Source: Excoecaria cochinchinensis (lineage: Eukaryota; Streptophyta; Magnoliopsida; Malpighiales; Euphorbiaceae). From it: a stretch of 64,000 bases of DNA. Position 1 is the stretch's first letter, and each line of letters opens with the position of its first letter. The position numbers were made by a program, and so were the translations under genes. Positions 58,048 to 64,000 of the stretch are shown here, piece by piece. The stretch covers positions 2,530,001 through 2,594,000 of the forward strand of contig CANTUQ010000055.1 of NCBI GenBank assembly GCA_947683425.1. The letters run 5' to 3'. Below the pieces are notes generated by a model that had not been told where the DNA came from, ran no database searches, and saw nothing but the letters and a program-made list of their open reading frames with translations.

Positions 58048-58484
58048 AGTTGACTATTGTTTTTGCATGTGATAAGCTTAGATCTTACTTGTTGGGATCT
58101 AAAGTTATAATCTATACGGATCATACAGCCCTTAGGTATTTGTTTGCCAAGAAAGATGCTAAGCCTCATCTTATACGTTGGGTTCTTTTGTTACAAGAAT
58201 TTGACATTGAGATTAGAGATAAGAAAGGTTATGAAAATTTAGTGGCTAACCATTTGTCAAGATTAGAAAATGATGAAGGACCTTTAGGGGATAGCAATGA
58301 AATTAATGAAACTTTTCTTGATGAGGCTTTAATGTCCATTGAGCAATTGCATGTGCCATGGTATGCAGATTTTGCTAACTTTATTGTTGCAGGAATTGTG
58401 CCTTATGATTTTACATGGCAGCAAAAGAAAAAATTCTTTAGTGATGTTAAGAATTACCTTTGGGAGGAGCCTTATTTATTTTAA
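58048..58484 (+). pseudogene. Athila-like RNase H and linker
   Basis: The frame (ATG at 58050) carries VFACDKLRSYLLGSKVIIYTDHTALRYLFAKK... and LLLQEFDIEIRDKKGYENLVANHLSRL, the classical RNase H end of Athila-type pol (TDHxALRYL, DHLSR). The usual VADHLSRL reads VANHLSRL here, with the last acidic residue changed to Asn. The linker to integrase (WYADFANFIVAG, FFSDVKNYLWEEPYLF) follows and the frame ends at 58484. RNase H degrades the RNA strand during reverse transcription; the N-terminal half of the domain is missing. Confidence 0.8.
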
Positions 58485-59639
58485 ATAGGAGGGTATGGTG
58501 TGATTCGTAGGTGTTTAAGTGAGGAAGACTATGTGAACATCTTGCAACATTGTCATTCATCTTTATATTTAGGTCATAATAGTAGTACAAAAACTAAATC
58601 TCTTGTGCTTGAGTGTGGTTGTTATTGGCCTACTTTATTTCATGATGCTAGGAGTTTTTTACCAAATGCGATAGGTGTCAAAGGGTTGGTAATATAGGGA
58701 AAAGAGATGAGATGCCTTTGAATAGCATTTTAGAGGTAGAAATATTTGATGTGTAGGGGATAGACTTTATGGGTCCTTTCCCTACTTCTTTTGGGCAAAG
58801 TTATATATTTGTTGGGGTGGATTATGTATCAAAATGGGTATAAGCCAAAAAACCCCAACCAATGATTCAAAGGTGGTAGTGAAGGTCTTAAAGAAGCTCT
58901 TTTCAAGATTTGGAGTGCCTCGAGCTATAATAAGTGATGGAGGTACGCATTTCATTAACCGATATTTTGCTTTAGTATTGTATAAATATGGTGTGCATCA
59001 TAGGGTAGCTACTCCTTACCATTCACAAACAAGTGGTCAAGTAGAGGTTTCCAATAGAGAGCTTAAATGAATACTTGAAAAAAAAAGTTTCTAGCTCTAG
59101 GAAAAGTTGGGCACAAAAATTAAATGATGCACTTTGGGCATATCGTACTGCTTTTAAAACACCTATTGGGATGTCACCATATAGGTTGCTGTATGGTAAA
59201 GTATGTCATTTGTCTATCAAATTAGAACATAGAGCTTATTGGGTAATTAGGACATTGAATTATGAACTTAAAGAGGCTGGTGTGAAAAGATGTTTACAAT
59301 TAAATGAGCTTGATGAATTGTGCCTTATTTCCTATGAAAATACAAGAATATATAAGGAAAGATCTAAGAAATAGCATGATGCTCACAGTAGGTATAAGAG
59401 CTTTAAGGTGGGAGACAAAGTTTTTTTTATTCAACTCTAGATTAAAGTTGTTTACTGGAAAGTTAAGGTCTAGGTGGAGTGGACCTTTTGAGGTGAATCA
59501 AATGTTTGACCATGGCTATTTAGAACTTAAAAATGCTAAAGGGGGAGTGTTTAAAGCTAATGGTCAACGTTGTAAGGTCTATTTAGATGGAAATTTTCAA
59601 GGTACAGAGGTCTCATGTATCTCTCTACATTTGGGTTGA
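58485..59639 (+). pseudogene. Athila-like integrase
   Basis: Several frames: 58500-58697 (RRCLSEEDYVNILQHCHSS, the zinc domain with HCH), 58740-58830 (relic of FDVWGIDFMGPFP), 58834-59070 (FGVPRAIISDGGTHF, TPYHSQTSGQVEVSNRE: the second catalytic Asp and the Glu), 59075-59374 (WAQKLNDALWAYRTAFKTPIGMSPYRLLYGK, HRAYW) and 59304-59639 (SRWSGPFEV). At the first Asp block the trailing WGIDF has a TAG in place of Trp. No chromodomain follows, as expected for Athila/Tat. Confidence 0.82.
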
Positions 59640-60552
59640 AGGTTATTTACACAATCTTTTTATTTTATATTTATTGCATTTTTAAGTTATTTTTGTGTGT
59701 TGTTAATTATATTTCGTTTTAGTATTTTGGATTATAATGTTACTAACACAACTTATTTTTGTTCTACAGGATATATTTGTAAGTAGGTTTATTAATATAA
59801 GTTTTAATATAAGATTCTTCTTCAAAACTTTCTTTTGTATTGAAATTTTTGACGCTTTCACGAGCGCGATAGATTAAGTAAGTTGGTTTGTATGCTACTA
59901 TCACGATCTCTCATGCTTTCGAGTGCGCACTAGAAGGAAAAATTTGGCTATTGTCGCAAGCGCGACAGGTCAAGGAAGGAGGTTAAGTAGACTTCTGTCA
60001 CAAGCGCGACTGACTTTGTGGACACGACATGTTAAGAGAACAGGTACTATCGCGAATGCATTGGGCATCACAAGCATAGTAGATCGAGGGAGTTGTGAAC
60101 ATTTCCTTATTGTTGTGAGCGCGATGAATGTCGCGCGCGCGGCACATTGCGGGATTTGAAAATTTAAGGGGAATTCTGACCGTTGCAATCTTCATTTTTA
60201 CCCACTATAAATACTCTTTAAGCCCTAATTTTTCATTTTCACTCTATTTTCTTAGCTTTCTCTCGTTTTGTCCCTTGTTTTTCTTTTTCCCTCTTGTGAT
60301 TTCTTATTTGTTCTTTAGGTTTTGCTTGATTTTTCCTAGTTTTACTGTGACTCTTTCATAGTTTTCTTGGTTTTACAAAAATTTTTGTTGATTATGAAGC
60401 TTTTAAAACTCTGTTTTTCACTTCCATTCCTAAGTTTCTTTTTCAAATCCTCAATTGGAATTAAGATGGTGAGAACCAAGAGGATTGCAGACAGACGTAA
60501 GGGTAGGGAACCATGTCATGGCCGGACTTGTACACTAAAAGAACTAACTTAA
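59640..60552 (+). other. Non-coding tail of element I
   Basis: No gene. It holds six or seven decayed TCGCGA/GCGCGAC units at 59854-60150, a TATA-like CTATAAATA at 60205-60213 followed by a pyrimidine-rich leader, and a short ORF (60465-60552) starting MVRTKRIADRRKGRE that I cannot assign. It may be the promoter part of an LTR. Confidence 0.45.
60205..60213 (+). promoter_or_regulatory. TATA-box-like motif
   Basis: CTATAAATA preceded by CCCA and followed after about 30 bases by a CT-rich leader, the usual setting of a plant LTR promoter. Confidence 0.45.
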
Positions 60553-61523
60553 ATTGGCATGTGTGTGTGAATTGAATGAGAGTTTTGGCCTAGATTGAAA
60601 TGAAGGCATGACTTAATTGAAAGAAAGAAGAATAGTTAAGGGATTAAATGGTAATTCTATATGATTGTAATAAGCATGAGTTAAAGGCTGATTAATTAGT
60701 TTAATGGAGGGTTAATTAAGAATAAAATAAAGTAAGAAATAGTTGGTGGAGGCAGGTTTTCTGAAGTGTGTTCCGTGTGGCTCATTGTGAGGATGCCACC
60801 TCCACTTATGCATGCAAATGTTTAGGGAGTTGAGAGGTGAGTGTGGTTCAGTTCCTCTCTCTCTCTTTTCTGTACTTTGATTATGTTCTTCTTCTTCTTT
60901 CCGTGAGTGAAGAGGAGAGTTGGTGAGTGAGTGTGTGTGCTTGTAGAATTGAAGTAAGAATTAAGGGCAAACCGAAAGGTAAGTGGTTATGCATGCATAT
61001 TCTCATCTTCTACTCTTTCTTCTTGGTTGAGTTGGTTTGGATGGGATATTATTGGATTGAGTTTGAGCTTGAGCATTTGTGTTGTATTGATAGCCGAAGA
61101 AGTGAAGAGAGATAAGGGAAAAGCTGTAATCGGAGAGCCGAGCGTCCGTCGAGATTAGGAGCTAAGGCGATAAGGTTTGGGAACAAACCCTAATTGCATA
61201 ATTGTATGATTTGGAATCAACTATATGTGTATGTGAAATTGAGGGTTAAGCATGAATTATGTGATGTTAGGTTATATGATTGTTGTAGTAACATGCTTTA
61301 TGATAAAGTTGACTGAAAATAATTATGATTTGTGCTATTATTGAATGCCAAAACAAGAAGGGAAAATCAGGTATGTGCTAAATGAGTAAGTGGTTGATGT
61401 TTTTGGGTTGATTGTCAAACGTGAGAATGAGTTCTGAAGTCTTAATGAGAAGGAAGAATTGTACTGGAAAGCACAGCTATGCTACTGACAAAACACAGCT
61501 GTGTTATGGTGTTTTTGCATAGG

Positions 61524-61849
61524 TCACGGTGACAATCAAATTGATTGTGACCGTGAGGTGTGCATGAGTTCAATTCTGCCTAATGAATTTTGGTATGTCA
61601 CGGTGACAATGAAATTCATTGTTACCGTGAGGTACCCAGGAGGGCATTCTGTTTTGCAAAGTGTGGATATGTCACGGTGACAATGAAATTCATTGTGAAC
61701 GTGACATACCCTCAAAATGCATTATGCCGAGAGTTGGGAATATGTCACGGTGACAATGAAATTGATTGTAACCGTGACCTGTCCCCAGTTTGCATTCTGT
61801 TTTGAACTTGAATATGTCTCGATGACAATGAAATTCATTGTGACCGTGA
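61524..61849. repeat. Five 33-bp palindromes at 72-74-bp spacing in the J LTR
   Basis: Units at 61524-61556, 61598-61630, 61672-61704, 61745-61777 and 61817-61849. Each is an inverted repeat with 16-base arms beginning TCACGGTGACAAT and ending ATTGTNACCGTGA around a single central base. Intervening 39-41-base segments also resemble each other (GCATTCTGTTTTG recurs), so whole units were duplicated. The array occupies the place of the TCGCGA array in other LTRs. Confidence 0.92.
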
Positions 61850-62184
61850 CCTACCCTGTTTTGGCAACATAATCCTAATGTGTTTGGACTTCTAAATAGC
61901 AAGGCTTTAAGCTGTAATGAAGGACATTATGAGTAAGTGTTATGTGAGTATAAAGTAATGTATATTTGCATAAATGTGATGACTTTTGAATGCAATCATA
62001 TATGTGATTATTAACTATGAAAGAAAGGGATTGGAAATACTATAAGTGAAGTAAATAGATGTGTGCTATTTGAAATGTATGAAGCGAATGTGATGTTGGA
62101 CAACAACATATGTGATGCGAAATGGGTTTAATGTGAAATGAATAAATGTTAACAATTTAAGCCTGCGAGTCAAGTAGTGGATAG

Positions 62185-62198
62185 TTAGGCATGCCTAT
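62185..62198. promoter_or_regulatory. GCATGC-centred palindrome, J LTR
   Basis: TTAGGCATGCCTAT, preceded by GTGGATAG as in the other LTRs; one arm base differs from the solo LTR form. Confidence 0.6.
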
Positions 62199-62628
62199 AG
62201 GGTCAAGTGCTGCATCCCCATGCGTTAAATGTGTCTGATTCCAAGGGAATCATAATGCGAAACAATGCGAATAATCCTTGCTGGATTTTATTATATGTGG
62301 AATGATTTTAAGTACCTGAGGGTACCAATGCGTAAAAGTAATCTCAATGAGATTCTAGTACCTGAATGGTACCAATGCGATACCCATTATCCGCGTCATT
62401 GAATTGCAGGCTATTCAACTAATTAATAAGTGGAAATGATTGTGAAATAATATGGTAAGCAATGTGAATATGTGAACTCGCGATTGATGCTTTATGATTG
62501 AATATAGTGTTGAACCACGATATGTATGGAGTGATATTTGATGAGATGATCTTTAACTGAGCTTGATTGTTGGCATGCAATGTATGATAACCCTAGTTGT
62601 GTGATAATTATTTGTTATGTGTTCCCCA

Positions 62629-62646
62629 CTAAGCGTTATCGCTTAG
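62629..62646 (+). promoter_or_regulatory. Conserved LTR stem-loop, J LTR
   Basis: CTAAGCGTTATCGCTTAG preceded by TTCCCCA and followed by CATGGATTTACTCTAATCCGTG, whose CATGGAT/ATCCGTG can form the second stem. Confidence 0.75.
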
Positions 62647-63021
62647 CATGGATTTACTCTAATCCGTGCAGGTACGGACGAGAGGTGATTGGAGGACGTC
62701 CCCGCATTTTGTACGGTCAACAGTAGGAAGTAGAAAGTGTAGGTTTTGGGTTGATATTTTGGGATCTTTTTTTTGTATAAGCTTTTTGTATAATCAAAAT
62801 GTGTATCAGGTATATGAAGGCATGTAATAATCTGATAATCATGAATGTGTGGCTATGGAATATGCACTATAAGTAGTTAGCATGTGATGCATGAGTTATG
62901 CTTGTAGATGATGAAATTTTATTGTTCTGAATTTATTGTGTGTTCTGTTGTGTGCGTGCGGCCTTCTCTAACAAAGATTAGCTGAGCTAGTCTGACGTTA
63001 GGGAGTGGGCGTCACAAGTTG

Positions 63022-63033
63022 TGGTATCAGAGC
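63022..63033 (+). other. Primer binding site of element J
   Basis: TGGTATCAGAGC five bases after the LTR end, a perfect initiator tRNA-Met complement. Confidence 0.9.
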
Positions 63034-63090
63034 TTAGGTTGAGTCTTTTCTTGGAATTGGGTAGATAAGATGTGCATAGTTGTTGACCTA

Positions 63091-64000
63091 ATGCGGAAGT
63101 CCTTGTTTAATCTGTATAGTATAGATGGTTCCGGAAGGCATACCGGAGAAGAATCTGCCGAAAGTGTGAATCCTCGTGAAGCTGAGGTGACGAGGTCTGG
63201 ACAGTCTAGATCGGTTGGTTATGGGAATGAGATTCCGTTTGGGCCTATGGAAGCTATGATGAAAATGACACAAGATATGGCGAGAGTGATGGAACGTATG
63301 ATGGTGCCTAGAGCCCCAATAGAATGCTTGAGAAAGCATGGTTTAGAGGAATTTCATGGAACAAGGTTTGATGAGTCAGAAAAAGCGGAGTACTGGATTG
63401 AGAAGGTGGAAAGGATTCTTAAGGAGATACGGTGTCCTCCAGACCAGTGGGTTGAATGTGTGGAGTCATTACTCCAAGGCCCTGCATATGATTGGTGGAA
63501 GCTGGTCCTGCAGAATCCGATGCTTCCTGAACCATTAAACTGGGAGTTCTTTGAAAAGGAATTCAAGAACAAGTACATCACCAAAGCAAATCGAGAGGCA
63601 AACTGGAAGAAGTTTCTGAGTTTAAGACAGAGAACCATGACGGTGGCGGAGTATGAAGCGGAATTTTGTCGCCTAAGCAAGTATGCTCCAAAAGGTGTTT
63701 TGAACGATGTGTTGCGATGTCAACAATTTGAGGAAGCGTTGATTGAGGAGATTAAAGCGTTGCTGATTTCTCTAACAACAGAACAGAATGTAAGTTATTA
63801 TCGAATTGTTCAAGCAGCTTTGAGAGCAGAAAGGACTTTGGGAGCTCAAAGAGAATGGAGGCAAAGGAGGCATGCAAGTAGAGGTGGTTCCCAGGTAGGG
63901 AAAAGATCAAGAGATTCTCAAACGGCACCACCTGCGGAATCAGGGTTCAGTTCTGCAGCGAGAGGTAAGAAGCGTGGCGCTCCCTCCGCATCTTGCGCTG
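63091..64000 (+). CDS. Element J Gag, open to the end of the window
   Basis: The ATG at 63091 starts a frame of 303 codons with no stop. Order: a short variable N-terminus, PFGPMEAMMKMTQDMARVME, RAPIECLRKHGLEEFHGT, the gag core (EYWIEKVERILKEIRCPPDQ, LLQGPAYDWWKLVLQNP, WEFFEKEFKNKYITKANRE, MTVAEYEAEFCRLSKYAPKGV), then QAALRAERTLGAQREW and a basic R/S/G-rich tail. The zinc knuckle should come just past the window edge. A later ATG at 63247 (PMEAMM) is an alternative start. The similarity to C and G gag (PPDQ, YDWW, LSKYAPxG) is close. Gag forms the virus-like particle and packages RNA. This is the only undamaged Gag frame in the window. Confidence 0.88.
   Translation, partial: MRKSLFNLYSIDGSGRHTGEESAESVNPREAEVTRSGQSRSVGYGNEIPFGPMEAMMKMTQDMARVMERMMVPRAPIECLRKHGLEEFHGTRFDESEKAEYWIEKVERILKEIRCPPDQWVECVESLLQGPAYDWWKLVLQNPMLPEPLNWEFFEKEFKNKYITKANREANWKKFLSLRQRTMTVAEYEAEFCRLSKYAPKGVLNDVLRCQQFEEALIEEIKALLISLTTEQNVSYYRIVQAALRAERTLGAQREWRQRRHASRGGSQVGKRSRDSQTAPPAESGFSSAARGKKRGAPSASCA

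Larger units (their letters stand above)
57812..60552 (+). mobile_element. Element I: Athila-like Ty3/gypsy relic
   Basis: Begins TGAACTGAGCTTGAATAG directly after the G integrase. About 235 bases of LTR-like sequence (with a decayed TCGCGA pair at 57979-58005) pass abruptly into RNase H coding at about 58048, so gag, protease and most of RT are deleted. RNase H and integrase belong to the non-chromovirus Athila/Tat branch, not to Tekay. The part after 59640 is non-coding, with more TCGCGA-type units and a TATA-like motif, and may be LTR. The right boundary is uncertain. Confidence 0.6.
60979..62671 (+). other. Candidate LTR intron of element J
   Basis: AAAGGTAAGTGG (GT at 60979) matches a strong plant 5' splice site; AATCCGTGCAGGT (AG at 62670-62671) fits a 3' site though the pyrimidine tract is weak. 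The palindrome array and stem-loop lie inside. Equivalent pairs are GT 36170/AG 37909 (F), 24389/26019 (solo) and 33768/35685 (E). Inference only. Confidence 0.35.
60553..64000 (+). mobile_element. Element J: Tekay-like chromovirus, 5' LTR and gag, runs off the window
   Basis: The LTR ends GGGCGTCACA at 63016, followed by a perfect tRNA-Met primer site and an uninterrupted gag. The exact LTR start is not visible; the expected TGTGACGCCC was not found, and 60553 is an estimate from where element I similarity stops. It shares the LTR architecture of F, D and the solo LTR but has its own palindrome array. Being free of stops so far, J may be the most recently active full element here; pol would lie beyond the window. 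Confidence 0.75.

Noticed and set aside
60465..60552. Short ORF starting MVRTK, recalling a histone H3 start.
   Set aside because: Similarity stops after five residues; no histone sequence follows.
61524..61849. Regular palindromic repeats with 40-base gaps resembling a CRISPR array.
   Set aside because: It is inside a plant LTR, the repeats are imperfect, and the gaps resemble one another, so this is tandem duplication.

Overview
This is repeat-dense nuclear DNA of a flowering plant, probably a eudicot. I found no host gene, rRNA or tRNA. Almost every stretch belongs to a broken endogenous pararetrovirus or to Ty3/gypsy LTR retrotransposons and their relics nested in one another. The plant assignment rests on the caulimovirid relic, on Tekay-like chromovirus pol with a C-terminal chromodomain, on an Athila-like pol, and on initiator-tRNA-Met primer sites (TGGTATCAGAGC). 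I cannot name the species.

Layout. 1-6655 is a caulimovirid relic (+): the stretch between movement and coat protein, coat protein, zinc knuckle, protease, RT, RNase H, a second large ORF, then three small ORFs related to each other. It abuts an AT/ATGT microsatellite (6692-6812). 6813-29230 is element B (-), with LTRs over 4 kb and a non-coding interior. Its right LTR holds element C (13386-23577, TSD ATTCA, Tekay-like gag-pol on -, with a 2.3-kb palindrome) and a 2.5-kb solo LTR (23873-26419, TSD CTTAT). At 29231 a degenerate Tekay-like element G begins. G is split by D (29257-52830, gag-only, -), D by E (32895-50892, TSD TGCAA, the best preserved Tekay-like element, +), and E by F (35693-42251, TSD ATGCC, gag-only, +, near-identical LTRs). 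This is a nest five deep: B > G > D > E > F. G resumes at 52836, carries an 856-bp solo LTR H (53845-54700, TSD GCAAG), and is cut off at 57811 by an Athila-like relic I. The window ends in element J, whose gag ORF (63091 to the end) has no stop.

How the parts relate. E, C, G and J are gag-pol or probable gag-pol chromoviruses. D and F keep LTRs, primer site, gag and polypurine tract but no pol, so they look like non-autonomous elements needing enzymes in trans. The LTRs differ in sequence but share an ordered architecture: a splice-donor-like site, a CpG-rich palindrome array, a GCATGC-centred palindrome, a CTAAGCG/CGCTTAG stem-loop whose arms vary while keeping pairing, a splice-acceptor-like site, then about 340-400 bases to the LTR end. 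In J the usual TCGCGA palindromes are replaced by a different palindrome array in the same slot. This shared architecture is the most promising undescribed signal here. It could be a structured RNA beside a conserved LTR intron.

Decay. In-frame stops are mostly TAG at glutamine positions, as expected from deamination of methylated CHG cytosines. Three of the four RTs have lost an aspartate of the YxDD box; only E keeps both.
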